Source of the DNA: Chloroflexota bacterium
GTDB lineage: Bacteria; Chloroflexota; Anaerolineae; Anaerolineales; Villigracilaceae
Assembly: GCA_021787595.1 (NCBI GenBank)
Contig: JAJYLQ010000012.1
Span: 60,854-124,853 of the forward strand
DNA: 64,000 nt
Direction of reading: 5' to 3'
The notes under the pieces: generated by a model
Database searches by the model: none
The model's input: only the letters and a program-made list of their open reading frames with translations
Told to the model about the DNA's origin: nothing
Made by a program: the position numbers and the translations under genes
Shown here: piece by piece, positions 26,432 through 34,745 of the stretch
Position numbering within the stretch: position 1 is the first letter of the stretch
How the letters are laid out: every line of letters begins with the position of its first letter

Positions 26432-27715
26432 TCACAAAGCCATCATTGACTTTTCTGCCGCACTGATTGTCGCCGCGATAACGTTTCGATCGTGCGTTAT
26501 CGAAAGAAACCCGGCTTCGAACTGCGACGGCGCAAGATAGACTCCGTTCTCCAGCATCTTTCGGAAGAATTTCCCAAAGCGGACTTTATCTGCGCCTTTA
26601 ACAGAATTCCAATCTCGCGGCTGAGTCTCGCTAAAGAAAATTGTCCGCATCGTCCCGACCCGCGTCTGAGTGACCGGAACCCCGGCCCTTTTCGCCGCTG
26701 ATTCGATTCCGGCGTCCAACTGTTTACCGCGCGCTTCCATCTCATCCCAAACTTTTTGATCGCAAATCAAATCCAGCGCGGCAATGCCAGCCACCATCGC
26801 CAATGGATTCCCGGAGAGCGTCCCCGCCTGATACATCGGTCCCGCCGGCGCGACCATCTGCATGATCTCGCGCTTGCCGCCATACGCGCCGACCGGTAGC
26901 CCGCCGCCGATGACTTTTCCCAAAGTTGTTAAATCCGGTTGGATGTTATAAAGAGTTTGCGCGCCTCCCTTATGAACCCGAAAGCCTGTCATCACTTCAT
27001 CGAAGATAAGAATGGCTCCGTATTCAGTGGTTAGTTTTTTAAGCCCTTCAAGAAAACCTTTGACAGGTGGAATGACGCCCATGTTCCCTGCCACAGGTTC
27101 GACAATGATCGCCGCGATCTCTTCAGGATATTTTTTGAATAATGCTTCCACGGAAGCAATGTCATTATAGGTTGCGACCAGCGTATCTTTTACCGTGTCC
27201 GCTGGCACGCCAGGCGAATCAGGCAAACCAAGCGTCACCACGCCCGAACCCGCCTGAACCAGAAGCATATCGGCATGTCCGTGATAGCAGCCCTCGAACT
27301 TGATGATCTTGTCGCGTTGGGTATAGGCGCGCGCCAATCGCAGCGCAGACATGGTTGCTTCCGTCCCTGAGTTGACGAATCTGAGCATCTCGATGTTTGG
27401 CATAAAATCAATGACCCTTTTTGCCAATTCGACTTCCAGCGGACTGGGCGCGCCGTACGATGTCCCTTTGACCGCAGCTTCTTGAATCGCTTCGATCACT
27501 TTCGGATGCGCATGTCCCGTGATGAGCGGCCCCCAGGAAAGGACATAATCAATGTAGCGGTTGCCATCCACATCGAAGAGATACGGCCCTTCGCCGCGCT
27601 CGATGAAAAGCGGCTGACCGCCAACAGCCTTGAAGGCGCGCACGGGTGAGTCCACGCCGCCGGGCAATAATCGTTGGGCTTCTTGAAAGTAATGAATTGA
27701 TTTTTGAATGTTCAT
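26432..27715 (-). CDS. hemL: glutamate-1-semialdehyde 2,1-aminomutase
   Basis: This 427-residue PLP enzyme makes 5-aminolevulinate from glutamate-1-semialdehyde, using the product of Hem[39 protein letters not shown] and [17 protein letters not shown] (PLP lysine) are all present. ATG 27715 has GGAGAT upstream; the frame's longer extension reads across the divergent HEPN promoter and is rejected. It is separated from the rest of the heme operon by the HEPN/MNT pair on the opposite strand. Confidence 0.95.
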   Translation of the reverse strand: MNIQKSIHYFQEAQRLLPGGVDSPVRAFKAVGGQPLFIERGEGPYLFDVDGNRYIDYVLSWGPLITGHAHPKVIEAIQEAAVKGTSYGAPSPLEVELAKRVIDFMPNIEMLRFVNSGTEATMSALRLARAYTQRDKIIKFEGCYHGHADMLLVQAGSGVVTLGLPDSPGVPADTVKDTLVATYNDIASVEALFKKYPEEIAAIIVEPVAGNMGVIPPVKGFLEGLKKLTTEYGAILIFDEVMTGFRVHKGGAQTLYNIQPDLTTLGKVIGGGLPVGAYGGKREIMQMVAPAGPMYQAGTLSGNPLAMVAGIAALDLICDQKVWDEMEARGKQLDAGIESAAKRAGVPVTQTRVGTMRTIFFSETQPRDWNSVKGADKVRFGKFFRKMLENGVYLAPSQFEAGFLSITHDRNVIAATISAAEKSMMAL

Positions 27716-27733
27716 AATAATCTCCGTTTGAGT

Positions 27734-27739
27734 TATACT
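27734..27739 (+). promoter_or_regulatory. -10 box of the HEPN gene
   Basis: TATACT ends 6 nt before the HEPN ATG; TTCATA lies 17 nt upstream as a possible -35. It sits in the 30-bp gap to the divergent hemL start. Confidence 0.45.
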
Positions 27740-27745
27740 TTTGTT

Positions 27746-28144
27746 ATGGCAGATGAAAAAGACAATTACCGTCTTTACATGGAACTTGCTCACGAGTCGC
27801 TGGATATTGCCGATGAAAATTTCGGCAACAAGCATTATCGTGCCGCCTGCAACCGCGCATACTATGGAATCTTTTACGCCGCAAGCGCTTTGTTGTTCTC
27901 AAAAGGATTGTCCTATGGAAAACATAGCGCCGTGCTCGCCGCTTTTCGCCAACATTTTGTCAAAACAGGCGAGTTCGATAAAAAGTGGAGCGATGAATAC
28001 CAACTTATCATGGATAATCGTCATACTGCTGACTATAATGTGTATGACTCTTTGGAAATAGAAGTAGTTGCGAATGTCATTGCAAAATCAAAAGAATTTG
28101 TCGCGGAAGTAAAGAAATGGCTACAAGCACACGACCTGCTCTAA
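27746..28144 (+). CDS. HEPN-domain protein (putative toxin of a HEPN/MNT pair)
   Basis: The 132-residue helical protein matches the HEPN/UPF0332 pattern: [21 protein letters not shown] (30-50), [18 protein letters not shown] (60-77) and NRHTADYN (91-98), where Arg92, His93 and Tyr97 fall at the position of the HEPN catalytic motif. HEPN toxins are RNases silenced by a partner minimal nucleotidyltransferase, in some systems by AMPylation of a tyrosine. The partner gene overlaps its end by 28 nt. Toxicity is inferred from family and pairing; R-x4-Y replaces the strict R-x4-6-H. Confidence 0.85.
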   Translation: MADEKDNYRLYMELAHESLDIADENFGNKHYRAACNRAYYGIFYAASALLFSKGLSYGKHSAVLAAFRQHFVKTGEFDKKWSDEYQLIMDNRHTADYNVYDSLEIEVVANVIAKSKEFVAEVKKWLQAHDLL

Positions 28145-28512
28145 AATTGTCGCAGAAAGAGAAAAAAGCCGTTCGGGAATTCATCAAGTCAGTTCGTTTG
28201 GCTTACGGCGACAAAATTCAACGCGCCGCCTTGTTTGGCTCCAAAGTGAGAGGCGATTGGACAAAATACTCCGATGTAGATATTCTCTTAATTGTCGCGG
28301 ATGACGATTGGAAGTTTCGTCAAGCCGTTTGGAAAATCGCTGCTGGCATTGATTTAGAGTACGACTTATTGCTCGATGTGCGCGTGATTAGTGCGGTTCG
28401 CTGGCAATATTATGCGGACATCAAAGCGGGGTTGTATCAAAACATCACACGGGACGCGGTTCCTATCAGGATGTATAAAAAGAGAACGAACGTATTAAGT
28501 AGGGCAGGGTAA
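28117..28512 (+). CDS. MNT-type nucleotidyltransferase (putative antitoxin)
   Basis: A 131-residue minimal nucleotidyltransferase with ALFGSKVRGDWTKYSDVDILLIV (38-60): the Gly-Ser motif (41-42) and Asp53/Asp55 metal ligands of the pol-beta superfamily. In HEPN/MNT modules this protein binds and modifies the HEPN toxin. The 28-nt overlap with the HEPN gene gives strong translational coupling. A terminator-like hairpin at 28501-28529 overlaps its stop. The C-terminus after residue 115 is basic. Confidence 0.85.
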   Translation: MATSTRPALKLSQKEKKAVREFIKSVRLAYGDKIQRAALFGSKVRGDWTKYSDVDILLIVADDDWKFRQAVWKIAAGIDLEYDLLLDVRVISAVRWQYYADIKAGLYQNITRDAVPIRMYKKRTNVLSRAG

Positions 28513-28529
28513 CTCCTGCTCTATTTTTT
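28501..28529 (+). terminator. rho-independent terminator of the HEPN/MNT pair
   Basis: AGGGCAGG and CCTGCTCT pair (one G-T) around a 6-nt loop, followed by a T-run. It overlaps the last codons of the MNT gene. Confidence 0.7.
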
Positions 28530-28550
28530 AGAAAATTCGTAACGCGACAT

Positions 28551-29981
28551 TCATGTCGCCATTATGGGTATGCGAGATAAATCTCGCGTTACTTTTTTAA
28601 TCGCCAATTCTCCAGAATGAATGCAGTCGGGGATCCCGATCCCACGGTAGCCGTTGCCTGCTAATGCCAAGCCAGCGTGTTTTTCCAGCGCGGCGTCAAT
28701 GCGCTCGAGAATCTCAGGATGACCGAGATTATATTGCGGCATGGCTTTGTCCCACATGAAGACGCGCGAGACCAATGGCTCAACATGAATGCCAAGCGTT
28801 AGATTCAATTCCTCTTTGGCAAGCCCAAGCAATTCTTTTTCATTCCACGGGATGTCCTGTCCTGCGCGGCCAACGAAGACGCGAATCAATGCATAACCAT
28901 CTGGCGCACGGTGAGGAAACTTGGTGGACGTCCAGGTGGTTGCTAAAGCGCGGCGTCCTTCGCGACGCGGGATGATGTAGCCGTAACCGTCCAGATCGCG
29001 AGGGAGATCAGATTGCTTGTACGCGAGGGAAATGGTAGCGGTCGAGGCGTAGGGAATGCTTCCCAAAGCGGAAGCCAGCTCGGGGTCGAATGAAGCGAGC
29101 AGAGTCCCACTGACATACGCGGGCGTCGCGAGGATGATCGAGTCGGCCTGCATGGATTTGCGAGTGTCAAGTGCCACGTGCCAAGTGTCAGAACATGAAA
29201 TAGAGTCGGCGCGTGTATTGAGGCGCAAAGCCACATCGTTTGATTCAAGATATTTGACTAGCGCTTCGACGATTTCAGCGAGTCCGGTGGTCGGCGTGAG
29301 AAACGCAGAGCGCGAACCTTGTAAGGGCGAATGGCCATTCGCCCTTACACTTTGTTTTCGCATTTGAAGCGCGCCGCGCGCCAGCGAACCATATTTGAGC
29401 TCGAGATCGCGCAGATACGGAAACGTGGACGCGAGACTGAGCGCGTCGCCATCGCCCGCGTAGACGCCAGACATCAGCGGCTCGATGAGATTCTCATACG
29501 TTTCACGCCCCAACCTGCGCGACACAAACGCTCCAAGAGATTCATCGCCGTTTGGTGAATGCGGCGGCAGGACGAAATCCAATCCCATGCGCGCTTTGCC
29601 GAACCAGGAAACGAGATGTGTTTTGAGAATCGCTTCGACGTTCGTGGGAATCATCATCGCAAGACCATCCGGCAGCGGCAAGAGACGATTGCGATGCAAA
29701 ACATACGTATTCTTTTTGTTCGGATTCGTGCCATGCAATCGTTCGCCGAGACCGAGTTCTTTGCAAAGCGCAGTGGCATAGGGTTTCGTAGCGAGAAAGG
29801 TATCGGGTCCGCCTTCGATGATGAATTGACCATAGGCAAATGGAACGCGATCGGTGGTGATTTTGCCGCCCCATCGCGAACTGGATTCCAGAACGGCGAT
29901 TTCTGAATAGTAATTGGTAATTGAGGCGTAATACGCGGCGGATAATCCCGCAATGCCGCCGCCGATGATAACAAGTTTCAT
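28551..29981 (-). CDS. hemY: FAD-dependent (copro)protoporphyrinogen oxidase, with repeat insertions
   Basis: This 476-residue flavoprotein oxidises coproporphyrinogen III or protoporphyrinogen IX. It has the FAD motif IIGGGIAGLSAAYYA (5-19), GPDTFLATKP, EPLMSGVYAGDGDALSLASTFP and the C-terminal ALAGNGYRGIGIPDCIHSGELA. With HemQ and HemH in the operon it probably acts as a coproporphyrinogen oxidase. Three stretches look repeat-derived: SITNYYSE (20-27), SVRANGHSPLQG (about 211-222, palindrome 29321-29348) and SDTWHVALDT (about 264-273). Its start overlaps the hemH stop (ATGA). Confidence 0.9.
   Translation of the reverse strand: MKLVIIGGGIAGLSAAYYASITNYYSEIAVLESSSRWGGKITTDRVPFAYGQFIIEGGPDTFLATKPYATALCKELGLGERLHGTNPNKKNTYVLHRNRLLPLPDGLAMMIPTNVEAILKTHLVSWFGKARMGLDFVLPPHSPNGDESLGAFVSRRLGRETYENLIEPLMSGVYAGDGDALSLASTFPYLRDLELKYGSLARGALQMRKQSVRANGHSPLQGSRSAFLTPTTGLAEIVEALVKYLESNDVALRLNTRADSISCSDTWHVALDTRKSMQADSIILATPAYVSGTLLASFDPELASALGSIPYASTATISLAYKQSDLPRDLDGYGYIIPRREGRRALATTWTSTKFPHRAPDGYALIRVFVGRAGQDIPWNEKELLGLAKEELNLTLGIHVEPLVSRVFMWDKAMPQYNLGHPEILERIDAALEKHAGLALAGNGYRGIGIPDCIHSGELAIKKVTRDLSRIPIMAT
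29166..29195. repeat. short-word repeat inside hemY
   Basis: Variants of AGTGTCAAGTGCCACGTGCC occur in tandem and inverted form, in frame, encoding SDTWHVALDT. Confidence 0.5.
29321..29348. repeat. 28-bp perfect palindrome inside hemY
   Basis: GTAAGGGCGAATGG followed directly by its exact reverse complement. It is in frame and falls between conserved parts of the protein. Confidence 0.85.
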
Positions 29982-30892
29982 AACCAGCCTGCTTCTTTTG
30001 CTTTTGTGCGAATCAATTGAGCAAGTCCATCAATCATGGCAGGCGCAGTGTTGAGCATTTCGATTCGTTCCAGATGAACGTTCAGGGATTTTGCCAGCCT
30101 CTGATAAACGATGTCAACGTCGTACAGAATTTCAACATGTTCCGTTACAAAACCAATGGGACAAAGCAAAATATTTTCATGGTCTTCGGACGCAAAGCGT
30201 TTGATAATTTCTCCAGCATCGGGCCCGAGCCAGGGTTCGGTCGAGATGGCTGCGGATTGAAAAGCAAATTCATGCGGATGTGACCCAAGGCGCTGCATCA
30301 CGGCTGAAACTGTCTCAAGCAATTGGACTGGATATGGATCGTTCCATTCCAGAATCTTTTGCGGCAAACTGTGCGCGGTGAAAATAATCAGAACATCTTC
30401 ACGGACATCCGCGGGGAAACACTGAAGCGCGGCGCGGATGCGGTCGGCAAGCGCATCGAGATAACCAGACTCCAAATGCCAATCTTCGACACGCAAAAAC
30501 TCGATAGGCACATTGGCTTCTTCGATGTTCCTGTAGTACGCGCCGATGCTCATGCGCGAATAATGCGGCGCCATGACCAATCCGACGGCGCGGTCAATTC
30601 CTTGCTTTTGCATTTCGGCAAGCGAATCTTTGATGTACGGATGCCAATGACGCATCCCGACAAAGGCTTTGAAATCTTTGCTCGAAGAATTCAATGCCGA
30701 TTCGAGCGCGTCGGCTTGCTGCTGAGTCCGCTCCAGAATCGGCGAACGCCCGCCGATTTCACGATAGCGTTCGCGGACTTCATGAATAATCTCTGGCGCA
30801 GTGGGACGATGCCCGCGCACATCCAAGAGATACGGCTCGACTTCGTCCATGTTGTTGGGACCGCCGTAAGCCATTACCAATAAGCCGATCAT
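29978..30892 (-). CDS. hemH: ferrochelatase (coproporphyrin or protoporphyrin)
   Basis: The 304-residue enzyme inserts Fe2+ into porphyrin. LLVMAYGGPNNMDEVEPYL, APHYSRMSIGAYYRNIEEA, IIFTAHSLPQKI (catalytic His) and CPIGFVTEHVEILYDVDI (acidic metal path) are visible. ATG 30892 is chosen because it overlaps the upstream DUF4491 stop as ATGA; the longer frame begins inside that gene. The end overlaps hemY by ATGA. With HemQ present, coproporphyrin III is the likelier substrate. Confidence 0.94.
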   Translation of the reverse strand: MIGLLVMAYGGPNNMDEVEPYLLDVRGHRPTAPEIIHEVRERYREIGGRSPILERTQQQADALESALNSSSKDFKAFVGMRHWHPYIKDSLAEMQKQGIDRAVGLVMAPHYSRMSIGAYYRNIEEANVPIEFLRVEDWHLESGYLDALADRIRAALQCFPADVREDVLIIFTAHSLPQKILEWNDPYPVQLLETVSAVMQRLGSHPHEFAFQSAAISTEPWLGPDAGEIIKRFASEDHENILLCPIGFVTEHVEILYDVDIVYQRLAKSLNVHLERIEMLNTAPAMIDGLAQLIRTKAKEAGWL

Positions 30893-31221
30893 AGATGGGG
30901 CGCTTTCCATTTTTTGATGATACTTGAAAAAGGAAGTCCGGCCTTGTTCGGCTTGAAAGGGTACCAACCCATTTCAGTCCGCACGGCTTGTTCTTTCAGT
31001 TCGGTCGAGCCCCAGATAAATGTCGCACCGAGGACGCCGATCATCGCTGAAATCCAATTGATGTTGATAAAGATTGATATGACAATAAGCAGAAGGCCAA
31101 TGCTCATCATATAGGGCCAGCATAAATAGCCAAAGATACGTTCGCCGCGAATGACGAGCGGGAAGCCGAGGCCGATGATGAGGAGAGTGGCAATACCGAG
31201 GAGGAAGCCAAAGAAGTTCAT
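30889..31221 (-). CDS. DUF4491-family membrane protein, copy 2
   Basis: A 110-residue protein with about three membrane helices: MNFFGFLLGIATLLIIGLGFPLVI, then two more up to about residue 75, and a basic end containing MGWYPFKPNK. It matches the DUF4491 pattern and is a paralog of the gene immediately upstream. It lies between hemE and hemH with ATGA coupling to hemH, so a role linked to porphyrin handling is possible but unproven. The ATG is preceded by an AATTACC word array rather than a ribosome site. Confidence 0.75.
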   Translation of the reverse strand: MNFFGFLLGIATLLIIGLGFPLVIRGERIFGYLCWPYMMSIGLLLIVISIFININWISAMIGVLGATFIWGSTELKEQAVRTEMGWYPFKPNKAGLPFSSIIKKWKAPHL

Positions 31222-31256
31222 GGTAATTGGTGATTAGAGATTGGTAATTGGTTCGC
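31222..31256. repeat. ATTGGTGATTAGAGATTGG word array
   Basis: The array occupies the 12-bp gap between the two DUF4491 genes and supplies the last codons and stop of the upstream copy (EPITNL). Reading the minus strand, ATTACC abuts the downstream ATG, as it does at hemC. Confidence 0.55.
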
Positions 31257-31614
31257 CAGTGGGTTCGCGTTTGAGCAAATCGGTTGTTGTGGCAGAAGAA
31301 TGTTCAGCAAGTATTTTGGCGTGGCGTAGATTGTTTGGATTCGCGGGAGCATGTCCTTTGTGGACGCGATTCTGTTGGCGGGTGAATTCGAGAGCGTCAA
31401 ACAAGAGAGTAATGCCGATTATTCCAAAGACCGTGGACAGTAGGCGGTTGACGGTGCACAGCGAAAGAATTTCAACAATTAGTCCGAGTGTTGCAAATAT
31501 TGTTGTTGGAATCCAAATCGTTGGCGAGATGAATTCGATTTTGCGGACGGCGACGTGTCCAAACCAAATGCTGAAGAAGGTTGCCAATGCAGCAACAACA
31601 CCGATAAAATTCAT
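31234..31614 (-). CDS. DUF4491-family membrane protein, copy 1
   Basis: A 126-residue paralog of the gene at 30889-31221, with the same opening (MNFIGVVAALATFFSIWFGHVAV), three hydrophobic segments and an NRVHKGHAPANPNN motif matching MGWYPFKPNK of copy 2. The C-terminal 25 residues are divergent and end in repeat-derived sequence. ATG 31614 overlaps the hemE stop (ATGA), so it is translationally coupled to heme synthesis. No function is known for the family. Confidence 0.7.
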   Translation of the reverse strand: MNFIGVVAALATFFSIWFGHVAVRKIEFISPTIWIPTTIFATLGLIVEILSLCTVNRLLSTVFGIIGITLLFDALEFTRQQNRVHKGHAPANPNNLRHAKILAEHSSATTTDLLKREPTGEPITNL

Positions 31615-32714
31615 CGCGTGCCTCCCCTCACCCCTAACCCCTCTCCCTGTGGGAGAGGGGAAAATTTCCTCACCCCAACCCTCTCTCGAGGGGAGAGGGA
31701 ATATTCATGCACCATATCCACAACTGCTTTTACATGATCAACGGGCGTGTTTTGTAAAATGCCATGACCAAGATTGAAGATGTGACCGGCACGCCCATTG
31801 GCGCGTTGCAAAACATCTTCGACGCGCCGTTTGATTTCTGGAAGCGGAGCAAGCAATACGGCGGGGTCGAGATTCCCCTGCGTGGCAACATCATCACCGA
31901 GAATTTTCCAGCCGTCATCCAAATGAATGCGCCAATCAAGACCAATGACATCGCTGCCTGCGCGCTTCATCAATGGCAAAAGAGTCGCAGTGGTAGTGCC
32001 GAAGTGAATCGTTGGCACGTTTTCTTTTTTCGCGGCCTGCAAAACCTTTTGCGAATAAGGCAATACAAAAGTTTCGTAATCCATCGGACTCAGCACGCCA
32101 ACCCATGAGTCGAACATCTGCACGGCTTGCGCGCCGGTGTGAATTTGCGCGATGAGATAATCGCGCAGCACATCCGAAAGTTTTTCCATGAGCGCGTGCC
32201 AGACTCCTGGCGCAGAATACATCATCGTTTTGGTTTTGACGAATTCGCGCGACGATCCGCCTTCGATGAGATAGGAGGCGACCGTGAACGGGGCGCCGCA
32301 AAAGCCGATTAAAGGGAGTCCGTTCAGGGTCTCGCGTAAGATGCGGATGGTTTCCATCACATACCCTAAATCCGATTCGGGATTCACAGGTCGAAGATTC
32401 TTGACGTCATCCAAATTGCGAATCGGATTTAGTAAAACAGGTCCTTCGCCTTTTGCAAACTTGAGACCCACGCCGAGCGGAATCGCGGGCAATAAAATAT
32501 CCGCGAAGAGAATCGCCGCATCCACGCCGAGGGCGCGCACAGGCTGGAGCGTCACTTCCGCCGCAAGTTCGGGACGCTGGCAAATTTCGAGCAAAGAATA
32601 TTTTTCGCGGATGGCGCGGTATTCGGGCATGTAACGTCCCGCCTGACGCATGAACCAAACGGGCGTCGCATCCACAGGTTCGCGGCGACAGGCGCGCAGA
32701 AAGCGGTCGCTCAT
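31611..32714 (-). CDS. hemE: uroporphyrinogen decarboxylase with repeat-encoded C-terminal tail
   Basis: The 367-residue enzyme decarboxylates uroporphyrinogen III to coproporphyrinogen III. PVWFMRQAGRYMPEYRAIREKYS, FADILLPAIPLGVGLKF, GFCGAPFTVASYLIEGG and FNLGHGILQNTPVDHVKAVVDMVHEYS are present. The normal C-terminus ends near MVHEYS; the last 29 residues are encoded by two CCCCTCTCCC-type palindromes. ATG 32714 overlaps the hemQ stop as ATGA (ATG 32720 is the alternative). The stop still overlaps the next start. Confidence 0.94.
   Translation of the reverse strand: MSDRFLRACRREPVDATPVWFMRQAGRYMPEYRAIREKYSLLEICQRPELAAEVTLQPVRALGVDAAILFADILLPAIPLGVGLKFAKGEGPVLLNPIRNLDDVKNLRPVNPESDLGYVMETIRILRETLNGLPLIGFCGAPFTVASYLIEGGSSREFVKTKTMMYSAPGVWHALMEKLSDVLRDYLIAQIHTGAQAVQMFDSWVGVLSPMDYETFVLPYSQKVLQAAKKENVPTIHFGTTTATLLPLMKRAGSDVIGLDWRIHLDDGWKILGDDVATQGNLDPAVLLAPLPEIKRRVEDVLQRANGRAGHIFNLGHGILQNTPVDHVKAVVDMVHEYSLSPRERVGVRKFSPLPQGEGLGVRGGTR
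31638..31699. repeat. two CCCTCTCCC palindromes encoding the HemE tail
   Basis: CCCCTCTCCC / GGGAGAGGGG around TGT (31638-31660) is perfect; a second imperfect CCCTCTCTCGAGGGGAGAGGG-like palindrome lies at 31679-31699. Both are translated as the HemE C-terminus. Confidence 0.8.
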
Positions 32715-33394
32715 TTCCATAACGCGAGAGTCTCCTCGGCGGGATGATAGATGGCGGTGGTAACGGGCGTGTCTCGAAGTGTGTAGCGGCGCGCTTCGGT
32801 GTCGCGCAATTCGTTGACGAGATCGGAGAAGCGCGGCAAGTCGTCGGTTTCATAAACGACAACGAATTCCTGATCTTGCAAGCCAAATGAATAAAGAAGC
32901 AACTGTTTGATATCTTCGTATTGCTTGCCGATGCGGATGTGTTCGTTCATCATGCCTTGACGAGACTCACGACTCATCAAATACCATTCCGCGGTTTTGG
33001 CGAACGGATACATGACCAGGTAACGGGCGCGCGTTTCTGCAAACGGATCAATCTCCTGCGCGGAACGCGTCTTTGTGTATTGCGAGGGGCGCGTGAAACC
33101 CCAAAACGAATCAACAGAACGAATCAAATGACGATAAGGCGTCGTGGCTTTCGCAAGTTTTTCAAAGAAGGTCGAAGCGTTGCAGGCATCATCCGCTTCG
33201 AGCGCGCACCAGACCAACATATCGGCTTTGGCGTCTGTGTTTTGAAAAATGTCCACAACCTGCGCGGCGGAGCGTAAACCGGCCAGCCAATTTTTATGGA
33301 AGGAATTTTTTGCTTCACTGTTCAATGACCAGTGAGAATCAGTGAACGCATATAGCGCAAAATGGTTCAGCGTGCGCGGGGTTTGTTCTGACAT
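32711..33394 (-). CDS. hemQ: coproheme decarboxylase (chlorite dismutase-like)
   Basis: A 227-residue protein with the HemQ/chlorite-dismutase ferredoxin-like fold. It has an N-terminal strand with HFALYAFTD, RYLVMYPFAKTAEWYLMSRESRQGMMNEHIRIGKQY (about 135-170, with the catalytic-type Tyr and the heme-ligand His region) and EFVVVYETDDLPRFSDLVNELRDTEARRYTLRDTPV. HemQ converts coproheme to heme b, the last step of the coproporphyrin-dependent pathway. The operon context with HemE, HemH and HemY supports this. Confidence 0.9.
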   Translation of the reverse strand: MSEQTPRTLNHFALYAFTDSHWSLNSEAKNSFHKNWLAGLRSAAQVVDIFQNTDAKADMLVWCALEADDACNASTFFEKLAKATTPYRHLIRSVDSFWGFTRPSQYTKTRSAQEIDPFAETRARYLVMYPFAKTAEWYLMSRESRQGMMNEHIRIGKQYEDIKQLLLYSFGLQDQEFVVVYETDDLPRFSDLVNELRDTEARRYTLRDTPVTTAIYHPAEETLALWK

Positions 33395-33429
33395 AGTTTA
33401 TTTACTCTCTGTTCTCTGGGCGGACTAAA

Positions 33430-33508
33430 GTCCTGCCTCAGCGCATGGAAGCCCTTCGGGCTGGCGCAACGAGTCGGATTCATCCGACTTTCATGTATTG
33501 AGGCAGGG
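33430..33508. repeat. nested palindromic repeat between the radical SAM gene and hemQ
   Basis: Outer arms CCTGCCTCA and TGAGGCAGG enclose two smaller hairpins (AAGCCCTTCGGGCT and AGTCGGATTCATCCGACT). It nearly abuts the radical SAM stop codon. Confidence 0.7.
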
Positions 33509-33510
33509 AT

Positions 33511-34653
33511 TCATCCCGCCGAAACCAACACACATGCTGGATCGCTTTCCAGATAATCGCCAGTGACACCATACGCGCGTCCACGTTGACCGCCGCATAC
33601 GTCGCGGAATTCGCAGATTCCACAGCGTCCTTTGACTTTTTCGGGACTGCGTAGATCGGTAAATAATTTTGAATTGCGATAAACATCTACAATGTCATCC
33701 GCGCGAACATCACCTGCCGTAATCGGCAAAAATCCCGATGGCTGGATTTCGCCAATATGCGAGATGAACAAGAATCCGTTCCCATCGTTGACGCCCTTGG
33801 TCGGGCGATTGAGTCCATCCGCATATTGGAAGCCCGCGCCTTGAAATGTGACCGGCTTGCCGCTCGCCTCGGCACGTTTGCGTTGGATGGCCACGCGGCG
33901 ATACATCGGCGCGGCGGTGGATTTAATATCGAACGACGCGCTCTGCGAAAGGTCATACAACCAATTGAAAACCTTTTCATGCTGTTCGGCGCTGATCATG
34001 TTTTCCAGTTGCGCTCGTCCTGTCGGGACGAGGAAGAACACTGACCATTGAACCGCGTTGACTTCCTGAATGAACGGGATCATCTCTTCCAGAATGTCCA
34101 CATTATGTTTTGAAACAGTCGTGTTGACCTGAACACTCAAGCCGACTTCCTGTGCGCGATGCAAAATGTCCATGGTGCGCTGCCACGAACCGGGTACCTG
34201 ACGAAACGCATCATGGACTTCCGCTCGCGGCGCATCGAGCGACAGCGCTATGCGGCGAATGCCCACCTCGCGCGCTTTTTCAAGTCTTTCTTTGGTCGGC
34301 AATGCGGTCGCGGTCGGAGTCAATGAACAGCGCAAACCTTTTTCTGTGGCATACGCAATCAACTCGAATAAATCAGGACGCATCATCGGGTCACCGCCCG
34401 TGAAAACCAAAATGGGATTGTTGCCAAACGCGGCGAGACGATCAATCAATGCTTTCGCTTCATCTGTCGAAAGTTCGCGCGGGTCGCGATGATGCTGCGC
34501 GTCGGCTCGGCAATGGACGCAGGCATACGCACAGGCGCGTGTCACTTCCCAGGCGATGGTGAACGGCGCGAGATTGAAATCCGCCTGCACCATGTGTTCG
34601 TTGTGCAAGGAGCGCTCGGAAGCCGCGCGTTCATTCAAATTTGATAATGTCAC
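33511..34653 (-). CDS. radical SAM/SPASM protein, heme-biosynthesis associated (AhbD-like group)
   Basis: A 380-residue radical SAM enzyme with Cys41, Cys45 and Cys48 (CAYACVHC) for the first 4Fe-4S cluster, VFTGGDPMMR (SAM-binding GGD) and a C-terminal SPASM-like region GRCGICEFRDVCGGQRGRAYG plus a late Cys in SDPACVL. Similar proteins are encoded with heme genes and include the siroheme-derived AhbD decarboxylase family. Here it lies between hemB and hemQ. An auxiliary or oxygen-independent heme step is plausible. The exact reaction is not established by sequence. Confidence 0.85.
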   Translation of the reverse strand: MTLSNLNERAASERSLHNEHMVQADFNLAPFTIAWEVTRACAYACVHCRADAQHHRDPRELSTDEAKALIDRLAAFGNNPILVFTGGDPMMRPDLFELIAYATEKGLRCSLTPTATALPTKERLEKAREVGIRRIALSLDAPRAEVHDAFRQVPGSWQRTMDILHRAQEVGLSVQVNTTVSKHNVDILEEMIPFIQEVNAVQWSVFFLVPTGRAQLENMISAEQHEKVFNWLYDLSQSASFDIKSTAAPMYRRVAIQRKRAEASGKPVTFQGAGFQYADGLNRPTKGVNDGNGFLFISHIGEIQPSGFLPITAGDVRADDIVDVYRNSKLFTDLRSPEKVKGRCGICEFRDVCGGQRGRAYGVTGDYLESDPACVLVSAG

Positions 34654-34675
34654 TGAAGTCTCCGTAAATCATGTT

Positions 34676-34745
34676 TGAAAGTTTGAAGGTTGGCAAGTTG
34701 GAATGTTGAAACTTGCCAACCTGTAAACTTGCTAACTTTCTAACC
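34676..34745. repeat. GTTGGCAAGTTGGAATG word array with 12-bp inverted arms
   Basis: Reading the minus strand from the hemB stop, variants of GGTTGGCAAGTTTCAAC repeat through the 86-nt gap. GGTTGGCAAGTT (34688-34699) and AACTTGCCAACC (34710-34721) can form a hairpin. The last hemB codons (TGGTTGGCAGGTTAG) match the repeat word. Confidence 0.7.
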
